64,000 nucleotides of DNA from Zasmidium citrigriseum (lineage: Eukaryota > Ascomycota > Dothideomycetes > Mycosphaerellales > Mycosphaerellaceae). A model generated the notes under the pieces. The model had not been told where the DNA came from, did not search any database, and saw nothing but the letters and a program-made list of their open reading frames with translations. How positions within the stretch are numbered: position 1 is the first letter of the stretch; the number at the start of each line of letters is the position of its first letter. This document shows, piece after piece, positions 33,586 to 43,129 of the stretch. Location of the stretch: contig NHNW01000013.1 of the NCBI GenBank assembly GCA_002786025.1, positions 372,001 through 436,000 on the forward strand, given 5' to 3'. The position numbers were made by a program, and so were the translations under genes.

Positions 33586-34110
33586 TCACCCACCCAACCT
33601 CCCCTCCATCCCCTTCGCAACCTCCGCCAACCCCCTCAACATCTCCCTCTGCCTCCTCACCCTCTCCTGCAACTCCGCAATCTCCTCCTCCTGCTCCTCA
33701 ACATCCCTGTCCACATCCGGTAGCTTCTCCACCTCCTTCAGCGCATTTCTGATCAAACTCTTGATCTCAAACGCCGCGGTGGGCAGTTCTTTGGGATTCA
33801 ATGGCTGTAAAATCTGCTTGTAGGCCGCGCCAATGTCGCCCGTCGCGTCGTCGATGATGTGGTAGCCTTCGGTGTCGCCGGGCAGTGGGGATGGATTCTG
33901 GTCTTTGTCGACGCGTGCGAGGAGTTCGTAGAGCGGTGGGAGGATGTCGAAGGTTTGCGATGGGGGGAGGTGTAATGCGGCGGAGTCGGCGGTTTGAGAC
34001 GGGGCGTTGGTGGTTGTTTTGATGGGTTGCTTTAATGCCATCGTGGTACTAAGGCCGGCGGCGATGCGTGCGACGTTGTGTGGTTGTTGCGGGTGCGATG
34101 AGAGCGGCAT
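33586..34110 (-). CDS. MED9: Mediator complex subunit 9 (Med9)
   Basis: Intronless frame, 174 aa from the ATG at 34,110; an alternative in-frame ATG at 34,041 would give 151 aa and cannot be excluded. The core is FDILPPLYELLARVDKDQN, then IIDDATGDIGAAYKQILQ and LIRNALKEVEKLPDVDRDVEEQEEEIAELQERV, a two-helix pattern ending in an acidic coiled coil that matches fungal Med9. Med9 sits in the Mediator middle module and helps anchor it with Med4/Med7, supporting RNA polymerase II initiation in the nucleus. The gene shares a 308-bp divergent promoter with iPGM. Confidence 0.82.
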   Translation of the reverse strand: MPLSSHPQQPHNVARIAAGLSTTMALKQPIKTTTNAPSQTADSAALHLPPSQTFDILPPLYELLARVDKDQNPSPLPGDTEGYHIIDDATGDIGAAYKQILQPLNPKELPTAAFEIKSLIRNALKEVEKLPDVDRDVEEQEEEIAELQERVRRQREMLRGLAEVAKGMEGRLGG

Positions 34111-34418
34111 GCGATTCTTGGAAGTTGATTGTTTTGGGTAGCATGTGATGGAGAAGCTCGGACAGCTGCAGCAGCATCCCTGTCGATTGACGTTGGTGGT
34201 GGACTTGGAAATGACGGCGGGGTCCGAGAGAAAATCCCAACCACGCCGTTTGCTTTTGTTGACGACAACAACTCCCGATTGACTCACTCGAAGGTCAATG
34301 TGAGTAGAACAACCTCAATTACATTCAATCCAGCATTGAACTCGGTCTAACCAAAAAGTTACCTCCAGCCAACCAATTCCCAATCAAAGTTACGGTGAAG
34401 CCATCATTGTGCTCCATC
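34111..34418. promoter_or_regulatory. Divergent promoter Med9 / iPGM
   Basis: 308 bp between two ATGs pointing apart. Pyrimidine-rich near the iPGM start (ACAACCTCAATTACATTC), otherwise unremarkable; no clear TATA box on either side. Confidence 0.6.
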
Positions 34419-35984
34419 ATGGTCCAAGTCAAGCAAAAGGTCGCCCTCATCTGCATCGACGGCTGGGGAATCCCCTCCGAGCACTCCCCGCCAGACGGCA
34501 ATGCCATCCTCAACGCCGACACACCATGGATGGACGAGTTCGCCAAGCCAGACAGCAAGATCACCCAGGGCTACACCGAGCTCGATGCCTCGTCGCTCGC
34601 CGTCGGCCTCCCCGAGGGCCTCATGGGAAACAGTGAGGTCGGACACTTGAACATTGGCGCAGGAAGAGTTGTGTGGCAGGATGTGGTCCGTATTGATCAG
34701 ACCATCAAGAAGGGCGAGATGAACAAGGTGGAGAACATTGTGAAGTGCTTCCAGAGGGCTAAGGAAGGCAATGGCAGATTGCACCTTTGCGGTCTTGTCA
34801 GTGACGGTGGTGTGCACTCGCATATCAATCACCTCAAGAGCCTGCTGGGTGTTGCCAAGGAGATGGGTGTGCCGCATGTATACATCCACTTCTTCGGCGA
34901 CGGCCGGGATACCGACCCAAAGAGCGGAAAGGGACACCTTGAGGACCTGTTGGCATTCTGCGAGAAGGAGAAGATTGGCAAGATTGCTACAATTGTCGGC
35001 CGCTACTACATCATGGACCGTGACAAGCGCTGGGACCGTGTCGAGGTCGGCATGAAGGGACTCGTCACTGGAGAGGGCGAGGAATCGTCCGACCCAGTCA
35101 AGACCTTCCAGGCACGCTACGATGCCGGCGAGACAGACGAGTTCTTGAAGCCCATCATCGTCAATGGCAAGGATGGCCGCATTTCGGACAACGACACCGT
35201 CTTCTTCTTCAACTACCGATCAGACCGCGTCCGCGAAGTAACCCAACTCCTCGGCGACCAGGACCGCTCCCCCAAACCCGACTTCCCCTACCCCAAGAAC
35301 GTCGCAATCACCACCATGACCCGCTACAAGACCGACTTCGACCTCCCAGTCGCCTTCGCCCCACAAGTCATGGACAACGTCCTCGCGGACTGGCTCGCAC
35401 AGAAAGGCTGCAAGCAATCCCACATCGCCGAGACAGAGAAATACGCCCACGTCACATTCTTCTTCAACGGCGGCCGTGAAATCCAATTCGACGGCGAAGA
35501 CCGCGAGCTCATCCCCTCCCCCAAGAGCGTTGCTACCTACGACCAAGCACCCAAGATGAGCGCCATGGGCGTCGCAGAGCGCATGGCCGAGCGAATCGCC
35601 GACGGCAAGTACGAGTTCGTGATGAACAACTTCGCTCCCCCAGACATGGTCGGCCATACAGGAGTCTACAAAGCCGCCGTCGAGGGCTGTACGGAGACCG
35701 ACAAAGCCATCGGTGTCGTCTACGAAGCCTGCAAGAAGCACGGCTACACGCTCTTCATCACCGCCGACCACGGAAACGCAGAGGAGATGTTGACAGAAGA
35801 AAAGACGCCCAAGACCAGCCATACGACGAACAAGGTGCCTTTCGTCATGGCGAATGCGCCTGAGGGGTATACTTTGAAGAAGCAGGATGGTGTGCTTGGG
35901 GATGTGGCGCCAACTTGTCTTGAGTTGATGGGAATTGAGCAGCCGAAGGAGATGACGGGTCATAGCTTGCTGCAGAAGAAGTAG
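34419..35984 (+). CDS. 2,3-bisphosphoglycerate-independent phosphoglycerate mutase
   Basis: Intronless, 521 aa, the normal iPGM length. The start is the ATG giving MVQVKQKVALICIDGWG; the frame is open 24 nt upstream only from a GTG. Metal and catalytic residues are in place: Asp14 in CIDGWG, Ser72 nucleophile in MGNSEVGHLNIGAGR, the HFFGDGRDTDPKS loop, and the C-terminal ITADHGNAEEM and HTTNKVPFV metal ligands. The enzyme interconverts 3- and 2-phosphoglycerate in glycolysis using a phosphoserine intermediate and Mn. Filamentous fungi use this form, whereas budding yeasts use the unrelated cofactor-dependent enzyme. Codon use is strongly C-ending, as expected for a highly expressed gene; this produces a long antisense frame at 35,220-35,963. 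Confidence 0.96.
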   Translation: MVQVKQKVALICIDGWGIPSEHSPPDGNAILNADTPWMDEFAKPDSKITQGYTELDASSLAVGLPEGLMGNSEVGHLNIGAGRVVWQDVVRIDQTIKKGEMNKVENIVKCFQRAKEGNGRLHLCGLVSDGGVHSHINHLKSLLGVAKEMGVPHVYIHFFGDGRDTDPKSGKGHLEDLLAFCEKEKIGKIATIVGRYYIMDRDKRWDRVEVGMKGLVTGEGEESSDPVKTFQARYDAGETDEFLKPIIVNGKDGRISDNDTVFFFNYRSDRVREVTQLLGDQDRSPKPDFPYPKNVAITTMTRYKTDFDLPVAFAPQVMDNVLADWLAQKGCKQSHIAETEKYAHVTFFFNGGREIQFDGEDRELIPSPKSVATYDQAPKMSAMGVAERMAERIADGKYEFVMNNFAPPDMVGHTGVYKAAVEGCTETDKAIGVVYEACKKHGYTLFITADHGNAEEMLTEEKTPKTSHTTNKVPFVMANAPEGYTLKKQDGVLGDVAPTCLELMGIEQPKEMTGHSLLQKK

Positions 35985-36366
35985 AAATACCAGGTCAGTC
36001 AGGCGTATGGATGGTGGATGTAGACGAGCGAGGCGTTGGTGGGTGATATGGCTCCACAGACGGAGTGAAGTGCTAGTATAGAGTATTTGGCACTAGAGTA
36101 GATGTATGACATGAGCGATGAAATAGAGACGCCAGCGATGATGCGATGCGACCTTGGGTTATCTTGAGTCTGTTGCTCTTCCCCTCTCAATTACTGGTGG
36201 CAAGATTCGTCCTCTCATCCAGCAAAACAAGGACACCTCCATCCTTTCATCTTCTCTTCGCGCTTGGCGAGTTCTTCCTCTTCTTCCGAGATCAATCTAC
36301 ATCACTGAATTCAGTAAAGCCAGACTCCAAACATCAAATCTCCCCTCCACATGACGCTGTTCAAAC
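35985..36366. other. Intergenic between convergent genes
   Basis: 382 bp of 3' flanks of iPGM and the App1-like gene. No further feature; frames across it have no motif. Confidence 0.6.
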
Positions 36367-37704
36367 TCACTCAACATTCTCCTCCCCCAACCTCTCAATC
36401 CTCTCCCCCACCTCCTCCGCCCTCGTAAAAACATGCCACATTCCGCGATCCAACCCCTTAAACGCCTCCTCAAATCTCTTCTCCTCATTGAGTTTCGCAT
36501 CCATCTCCGGAATCCCCTCAACCTTGCGAATGAAGATGGCCTTCACCCACCCCGGAAACTTGCGGGCGATTTCTCCATAACTCTCCGGGTCCTTTTGGGT
36601 ACTGTCGCCAATACAGACGAAGCGTCTGTGCGGAAACCACGAATGAATCTTCACCATTCGGTCGACTTTATACTCTTGCGGGTTCTGGTTCAGGGACGCG
36701 ATCAGACCGCCGAGGTTCTGCCAGGAGGCGTCGCGGAGGATGATGGTGCCGAGGGGGTAGTGCGCTTCGCGGAAGCGGCGGAGGAAAGGGTAGAGGTTGT
36801 AGGGACTGGCGGAGAGGTAGAAGAAGGGCGGGTTGGAGAAGGTGGATTGGAGTTGGGCGTAGAGGGCTGGCATTCCGGGGACGGGGTCGGGGGTTTCCTC
36901 GATGAAAGTTGCGTGCAGGACGCCGAGGGGGGAGGGGGTGTTTGTGATTTTAATCGTGTCGTCGATGTCGCTGATTATGCCCCAGCCGCGGTCGGGGTAG
37001 GCGGTTGTGGTGCTGGGGATTGAGAATGGTGGGGGGAGGGTTAGGGTGCTGGATTGGAAGGGTGTTGGTGGGGGGTTGAAGTGTAGTTGGTGTAGGCCGG
37101 AGGAGATTCCGGACATGCCTGAGGGGCCTAGAGTTTGTTGTTCTTTGTCGTCGATGGCGATGCGGACGGTGCGGCGGGGGAGGATTGTGTCGACGAAGGG
37201 CTGGACGCGTTCGGCGATGCGCTTTTTTGTGGCGACGTCGTCGTCGTTGATTTGGAGTTCGTGCGCGATGTGTCCGACTACTCGGGAGAGGTCTTTGCCG
37301 CTGTTTTTGACGAAGTAGCAGGCTACGAATTCGACTTCCCACCCGCTGCCTCCTCGGACGGGGGAGGGTTTGCTTCCATCTTCGCTGATTCTGGCTGGTT
37401 GCGCAGACTTGTCTTTTACCAGGTCTGCCAGATCAGGTCTCTTGTCGCCGGGTTGAGGCGTGCGGAAAGCGGTGTTGTCGAGCAGCCAGACGGTATGAAG
37501 GGCAGGATCCACCGGCTGAACTTTGGTCCATGGAAAGACAATAGGAAATCGATCGAATAGGTCGGGCATGAATGAGCGCATTTCCTCAGGGACTTCGGGG
37601 GAGAAAGGCGAGTCTTGGTCTATTTCATGAGATTGGAGTGCGTCAACCGTGGCTCTCCTGCCGACGTCGACGACTTCTTGAAGGCCATGGCGAAGGAACT
37701 CCAT
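36367..37704 (-). CDS. App1-like phosphatidate phosphatase (DUF2183)
   Basis: Single exon, 445 aa, ATG at 37,704. The HAD-type catalytic motif DIDDT (Asp246, Asp248, Thr250) lies in GWGIISDIDDTIKITN, preceded by a strongly Pro-rich linker. FFYLSASPYNLYPFLRRF and CIGDSTQKDPESYGEIARK follow, the remaining motifs of the App1/DUF2183 family. Yeast App1 is a Mg-dependent phosphatidate phosphatase at cortical actin patches, linked to endocytosis; this protein likely plays a similar role in turning phosphatidate into diacylglycerol. The family often has an N-terminal SH3-binding or actin-patch region; the Pro-rich PPPTPFQS near residue 211 would suit that. Confidence 0.9.
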   Translation of the reverse strand: MEFLRHGLQEVVDVGRRATVDALQSHEIDQDSPFSPEVPEEMRSFMPDLFDRFPIVFPWTKVQPVDPALHTVWLLDNTAFRTPQPGDKRPDLADLVKDKSAQPARISEDGSKPSPVRGGSGWEVEFVACYFVKNSGKDLSRVVGHIAHELQINDDDVATKKRIAERVQPFVDTILPRRTVRIAIDDKEQQTLGPSGMSGISSGLHQLHFNPPPTPFQSSTLTLPPPFSIPSTTTAYPDRGWGIISDIDDTIKITNTPSPLGVLHATFIEETPDPVPGMPALYAQLQSTFSNPPFFYLSASPYNLYPFLRRFREAHYPLGTIILRDASWQNLGGLIASLNQNPQEYKVDRMVKIHSWFPHRRFVCIGDSTQKDPESYGEIARKFPGWVKAIFIRKVEGIPEMDAKLNEEKRFEEAFKGLDRGMWHVFTRAEEVGERIERLGEENVE

Positions 37705-38676
37705 GGTGATGGTGGCCGCTGCCTGCTACGGGCTTGTGATCGGGTTGAATGAGGCTTTGTTCCGGATGACTGCTGGGGGCAGTGGCGAGTGCTGAGTTGA
37801 GGCACGTGGTGTGTTTGAGGCGGAGAAGTGTGACTTGTTGATGTAGCTTCACGTGCGTGACAGAATCACCCTGAAGTGGGCGGACAGAGCGTCAGCAGTC
37901 AGTGAGGGAAGTCTCTTCCAAGCCAAGCAATATATTGATCATGAACTGCGATGAAATGGCTTGCGAGAGGACATGTTGGCAGAGGGACACTGCTGGAGCA
38001 AAGAGGTGAGGTCCACAAGCTCGGCGGCTAGAGATGGTGGCGGTGACGTGCAGCAGAGCAACATCACCTTGCGCTCACCATCCTTGGCAAGTCGACATAC
38101 TCACTTCATCATCCAGATCTCGAGATGCTCATCAAGAGATGCATACAGCGAAAAATGGAGATGGAGAAGAAGTGGTTGGATCTCATTTTGAAGTGAGATT
38201 CCTGGCTCCTGTCGAGGATGTTGCCATTCGAAAGTCTGGGACGAAATGGCCAACAAGTCAAAAGGAATGTCTCTCCCACTTCCCGCCATCATCGCAACAA
38301 CATCTCTCTGACAATCTTACATCGGAAATGCTCTGGGTCTCAATTCAGCAGATGGGCATTCTCGAAATGCTTGAATATGGACTCTCGGACCTGGTCATCC
38401 ACTCGGCCTCACTTCTCCCGAGATCCTCTTCTCCTGCTGCACTCCGATCTGCCTCCATGGTTTACCCCATCTTCTCCGGATCTACAGAACCCTTCTTGCG
38501 TCTTTCGTACGTCGAACAGCTCAAGGATGCCCGTGTGGTTGGTGGAAGATCCAGGCACTTAGCTGCAGGTGGTATATGACATCTTGGCCGATTTCACGCC
38601 ACAAGGTACAAAGTCTCGCTCACGATCTCTCGTTCAAGATGGATGAACAAGCTTCACAGCTTGTCTTGTTTCAGCC
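37705..38676. other. Divergent intergenic region (App1-like / carboxylesterase)
   Basis: About 1 kb. It holds the 5' sides of both genes. A 181-codon plus-strand frame (38,034-38,579) ends just before the esterase and lacks any motif. A short upstream ORF overlapping the esterase ATG starts at 38,639 (see separate entry). Confidence 0.5.
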
Positions 38677-38746
38677 ATGCATTTCTCGCTGTCTCTTTTG
38701 GTCTTTTCGTTTCTTTCGTTGTGGGCTCGCGCTGAGCCAACACTAA
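38639..38746 (+). promoter_or_regulatory. Overlapping upstream ORF before the carboxylesterase ATG
   Basis: An ATG 38 bp upstream opens a 35-codon out-of-frame ORF that ends 67 bp inside the esterase gene. If the transcript starts upstream of it, it would reduce translation of the main ORF. The transcript start is not known. Confidence 0.3.
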
Positions 38747-40328
38747 CTGCAGAACTCGACTATGGCACCTTCGAAGGAGCCTACTCAAAAGACTACAACA
38801 TCTCCTACTGGATGAAGATCCCCTTCGCCGCACCACCAACCGGCGTAAACCGCTTTCGAGCTCCACAACCACCACTCCCCATCAAAAATGCAACCTACAA
38901 CAGCACCCAACCATACGACTTCTGCCCCCAACGAACCGTCAACGGAACAGAAGACTGCCTCTACCTAGGCCTCTACGGCCGCCCATGGACAACAGGTCAA
39001 CCACTCAGGCCAGTAGTAATGGTCTACTACGGCGGCGGTTTTATCCGAGGAGGAGGCAGCTTCACGCTCCCACCATCCGGCTATCCAATCCTAAACGTCA
39101 GCACCCAGAACGATTTCATCTTCGTCTATCCGAACTATCGAGTCAACGCTTTTGGCCTTCTGCCCGGTCGAGAGATTGCTGAGGATCCTGAGAGTGATTT
39201 GAACCCTGGATTGCTGGACCAGCAAGCTGCTTTGCAGTGGACGAATAAGTACATCTCGCACTTCGGGGGAGATCCGAATAACGTTACCATTTGGGGACAG
39301 TCAGCTGGCGCAGGTTCTGTTGTTGCACAAGTCATCGCCAATGGCGGCAATACTCAGCCGCGACTCTTCAGCAAAGCCCTGGCATCTAGTCCCTTCTGGC
39401 CGAAGACATATCGCTACGACTCTCCCGAAGCCCAAGCGCTCTACGACAGTTTTGCAGAACTCGCCGGGTGCTCGGGACCCGACTCTCTGAAGTGTCTCAA
39501 GGACGCCGATGTTCAGAGCCTCCGGGACGCTGCTCTTCAGCTCAGTGAAAGCCATGTGTACAATACTTCCTCGTTCACTTGGGCTCCCGTCATTGATGCC
39601 GAGTTCCTGCGAGAGCCATTATCAAAAGCCACCGCGAGAGGAGCAGTCAACATCGACTTCGGCTTCGGCATGTACAACCTGCACGAAGGGGAGAATTTCA
39701 TCCCTCCTGGTCTACAGAATAGCACAGGTGGCGGATCTCCGTATTTCAACTCCTCACTGTCTTCTTTCGATAACTGGTTGAGGGGCTACCTCCCTGGTCT
39801 GTCAGGACGAGATCTTGCAAAGGTCAAGCGACTCTATCCTATCGCTGGCACCGCTGAGGAGCTGACATACAACACGACTTACGTACGCGCTGGTTTGATA
39901 TACAGGGATACAGTCCTTGCGTGTCCGGCTTTATGGATGGCGAGAGCAAGTCGAGAGCATGCTTATTTGGGCGAGTATGTTATTGCTCCGGCGAAACATG
40001 GTGATGATACGATATATGTGAGTTTTATTCGTCCTTCACAAATATAGACGTGGTGCTGATGAATTGGCAGTGGAATCGTGTCAATACGATCCAACAGACC
40101 GATCCCCTGATATACAAAGGCTATGCTGGGGCTTTCGCTTCTTTTTTCGAGACTGGTGATCCGAATGCGCATAAGTTGACCGATGCTTCTCAAGCTGGTG
40201 TTCCTGAGCTTAATGAGACGGATGAGCAGTTCGTCATCGAAGCTGAGGGGTTTGATAATATACCCATTGACATGCTGGAGCGAAGGTGTGCATTCTGGAA
40301 GAGCGTCGCAGATAAGATACCAATCTGA
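38677..40328 (+). CDS. Secreted type-B carboxylesterase/lipase
   Basis: Exons 38677-40017 and 40071-40328, intron 53 nt (GTGAGT...TTGGCAG, phase 0); 532 aa. Residues 1-19 (MHFSLSLLVFSFLSLWARA) are a signal peptide. The oxyanion loop is YYGGGFIRGGG; the nucleophile elbow is GQSAGAGS with Ser209; the likely catalytic His441 lies in APAKHGDDTIY, directly before the intron. EDCLYLGLYGRP is the family's second signature. The elbow reads GQSAG instead of the common GESAG, which occurs in some fungal members. Several N-x-S/T sites fit extracellular glycosylation. It would hydrolyse carboxylic esters; substrate (lipid, cutin fragment or xenobiotic) cannot be told. It converges on the SDR gene with only 46 bp between stops. 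Confidence 0.92.
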
Positions 40329-40374
40329 ACAGCCGTTGCGATTCATTACCCATGAAAGCCTCATCTCACGCCGC

Positions 40375-41188
40375 TCAATTCATAACAACACCCCCACAAG
40401 CACTCACCGTCTGCCCACTAACCCACCGACTCCCCTCCCCCGCCAAAAACGCCACAACCATCGCCACATCATCCACCGTCCCCGTCCGTCTCTGCACAGG
40501 CGTCATCGCCGCATCCTCCTCCACCCACTCCCTCTCCCACTTAGCCAACATATCCGTCTCCACAATCCCGGGCGCAACCGCATTCACCGTCGTGCCATCC
40601 CTGCCATAAGCCTTCGCCATACTCCTCGTCATCCCCTCTAGTCCGGCTTTGGACATGGAGTACACGCATCCGATTGGGAAGCCGGACCGCGCGGCGATGG
40701 AGGAGATGTTGATTATGCGGGCTGGGGCGCGGAGGTATGGGTGGGCGGTTTGGGTTAGGAAGAAGGGGGCGCGGAGGTTGAGGGACATTACGCGGTTGTA
40801 ATCCTCAAGGGTGGTGTCGGAGATGGGACCGAGGAGGTCTGTGCCGGCGTTGTTGATTAGGATGTCGATTTTGGGAAAGTATTGCAGGAATTCTGCGATT
40901 ACTTGGGATGGAGCTGAGGGGAGGCTGAGGTCGATGCCGATTCCGAGGACGGTGGTTTCGAGGTCGAGGCTGCGGATGCGGTCCATTACTGCCTGGGCGC
41001 GGTCTTTGCTGGCTTGGGTCGGGGTCCAGGTTATGAAGAGCTGGGAGGGAAGGGTGAGTACGGTTTCTGGTGTGGGAGAGGGAGACGACACGAACGTTGG
41101 CGCCTCTCTTTGCCAGTTCGATGGCGATTTGGGCTCCGATGCCCCTGGATGCTCCTGTGACGAGGGCGACTTTTCCTTGGAGTTCCAT
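40375..41188 (-). CDS. Short-chain dehydrogenase/reductase
   Basis: Exons 41188-41096 and 41040-40375, with a 55-nt intron whose donor is the less usual GTTCGT and acceptor TCCCAG; 252 aa, the standard classical-SDR size. TGASRGIG (residues 11-18) binds NAD(P)H; NNAG, the Ser of NISSIAA, and YSMSK (Tyr158, Lys162) complete the catalytic set. Splicing joins KRGAN to LFITWTPTQASKDRA, which matches the second beta-strand of SDRs; a 29-nt alternative would be too short. The sequence has no long C-terminal extension or signal. Substrate unknown. A TATA-like box (TATTTAAA) lies about 108 bp upstream. Confidence 0.88.
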
Positions 41189-41860
41189 GACGATTGACTG
41201 AAAGTCTGAAGTCTTTCCTTCTGATTGTTTCTTGAAAGTTGAGAAATGCAAATAGAAGCTCGAAATGAAGAAGGAGACAGTTTGAAAAGGGGCCTTTAAA
41301 TAGCTGAAGAGTGCCAAGGAAACAAGCGGCTGGAAGAATACTTATTCCAGATCCTTCGCACACACATCTCGCATTTTCGTCTCTTGCCAGTATTCAGCTG
41401 GCGGAGCAGTGCATCGCTCAGTGTCGTGCAAGTCGTACTTTTTCTTGTGGTCTTGCGTTGCCCGGGGCCATTGGCTGGTCTTCGGGGATGGGCTCGGAGG
41501 TCGGCGATGAGAAGAGACTGCGTGTGTTCCGTGGTCGAAACTCATGCCTCATCAACGAGAGGTTGTTCGGATCTTCCAAGTCGACTGAGTCCATGAGAAG
41601 GTGAGTGGGCCGAAAGTGTTGTGAGAGAGAAAGAAGGGGCTGGGCGAGCATGTGACGTTGAGCTTCGAGCTAGCGGCCGCTTCGGGATCTCCCGACTTCC
41701 GCCACGTTCTCCGAACTCCAGGCGCGTCCAGCAACATCATCGTCGTCGCCATCAACCACCACTCCTCCATCCTCCATCCTCACCACCCGCTCCATCACAC
41801 CCACCATCAGATCAAAACAGCGCACCAGACAAACAACACATATCAAATAGCCAGCCCACC
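41189..41860. other. Divergent promoter region (SDR / Rpt3)
   Basis: 672 bp. Contains the SDR TATA-like box and, just before the Rpt3 ATG, a pyrimidine-rich leader (CATCCTCACCACCCGCTCC). The Rpt3 frame is open 240 nt upstream but its only ATG in that stretch would add a low-complexity leader. Confidence 0.6.
41296..41303 (-). promoter_or_regulatory. TATA-like box of the SDR gene
   Basis: Minus-strand TATTTAAA about 108 bp upstream of the SDR ATG. Confidence 0.35.
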
Positions 41861-43129
41861 ATGGCGTCCGCCGACGTCCTCAGCCCTGCAAACACCGAAG
41901 CTCCCCATCAGAAACGCCAGATCCCGACCTCGGCCATCGCCAACATCGACACCATCGAAGGCCTGACAGATTCCGACGACCAGTATGCGACATACAAGAA
42001 GCTTCAGCGCCAGCTGGAGTACATCAAGCTGCAGGAGGAGTACATCAAGGATGAGCAGAGGAGTCTGAAGAGGGAGTTGGTGCGCGCACAGGAGGAGATC
42101 AAGCGGATACAGAGCGTGCCGCTGGTCATTGGGCAGTTCATGGAGGCGATCGATCAGAACACTGGCATTGTGCAGTCATCGACGGGAAGCAACTACGTGG
42201 TTAGGATACTGAGCACGCTGGACCGCGAGCTGCTTAAGCCTAGCTCGAGTGTGGCGCTGCACAGACATTCCAACAGCTTGGTGGACATTCTGCCACCGGA
42301 AGCCGACAGCAGCATTGCCATGTTGGGAGCGGACGAGAAGCCTGATGTTACCTACGCAGACGTGGGAGGTCTGGACATGCAAAAGCAGGAGATTCGGGAA
42401 GCTGTCGAGCTGCCACTTACGCAGTTCGACCTCTACAAGCAAATTGGTATCGATCCGCCACGAGGTGTGTTGCTCTACGGGCCTCCTGGAACCGGAAAGA
42501 CCATGTTGGTGAAGGCTGTGGCCAATAGCACTACCGCTTCCTTCATCCGTGTGGTTGGATCTGAGTTCGTGCAGAAGTACCTAGGTGAGGGCCCTCGTAT
42601 GGTCCGTGACGTCTTCCGAATGGCGAGAGAGAACAGCCCAGCAATCATCTTCATCGACGAGATTGACGCCATTGCGACCAAGCGTTTCGATGCCCAGACC
42701 GGTGCCGACCGAGAAGTCCAGCGTATTCTGCTTGAACTGCTGAATCAGATGGACGGCTTCGACCAGACTTCCAATGTCAAGGTCATCATGGCCACGAACC
42801 GAGCAGATACTCTGGATCCGGCTCTGTTGCGTCCTGGACGTCTGGACAGGAAGATCGAGTTCCCATCTCTGCGTGATCGCCGCGAGAGACGTTTGATCTT
42901 CAGCACCATCGCCTCAAAGATGAGCTTGTCTCCAGAGGTTGACCTAGACTCACTCATCGTCCGCAACGACCCGCTTTCCGGTGCAGTCATCGCCGCCGTC
43001 ATGCAAGAAGCTGGTCTCCGAGCAGTGCGAAAGAACCGATACAACATCATCCAGCAAGATCTCGAAGACGCCTACACGAGCCAGGTCAAGGGAGCAAGCG
43101 AGGCGGACAAGTTTGACTTCTACAAGTAG
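41861..43129 (+). CDS. RPT3: 26S proteasome regulatory ATPase Rpt3
   Basis: Intronless, 422 aa. An N-terminal coiled coil ([19 protein letters not shown]) precedes the OB domain, then the AAA module: Walker A GPPGTGKT (residues 207-214), Walker [10 protein letters not shown] and the arginine fingers in RPGRLDRK. The C-terminus ends KFDFYK, an HbYX-type gate-opening tail (Phe-Tyr-Lys) as in yeast Rpt3. The start [17 protein letters not shown] is chosen over an upstream in-frame ATG that would add an 80-residue low-complexity leader. The protein unfolds and translocates ubiquitinated substrates into the 20S core. Nuclear and cytosolic; essential in yeast. Confidence 0.96.
   Translation: MASADVLSPANTEAPHQKRQIPTSAIANIDTIEGLTDSDDQYATYKKLQRQLEYIKLQEEYIKDEQRSLKRELVRAQEEIKRIQSVPLVIGQFMEAIDQNTGIVQSSTGSNYVVRILSTLDRELLKPSSSVALHRHSNSLVDILPPEADSSIAMLGADEKPDVTYADVGGLDMQKQEIREAVELPLTQFDLYKQIGIDPPRGVLLYGPPGTGKTMLVKAVANSTTASFIRVVGSEFVQKYLGEGPRMVRDVFRMARENSPAIIFIDEIDAIATKRFDAQTGADREVQRILLELLNQMDGFDQTSNVKVIMATNRADTLDPALLRPGRLDRKIEFPSLRDRRERRLIFSTIASKMSLSPEVDLDSLIVRNDPLSGAVIAAVMQEAGLRAVRKNRYNIIQQDLEDAYTSQVKGASEADKFDFYK

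Noticed and set aside
35220..35963. 247-codon minus-strand frame inside the iPGM gene
   Set aside because: Antisense shadow produced by the strong C-ending codon bias of iPGM.
38034..38579. 181-codon plus-strand frame before the carboxylesterase
   Set aside because: No motif, overlapped by open frames in two other phases, no intron structure.
41067..41095. 29-nt alternative intron in the SDR gene
   Set aside because: Keeps the frame but is shorter than any plausible fungal intron; the 55-nt choice gives the standard SDR strand.
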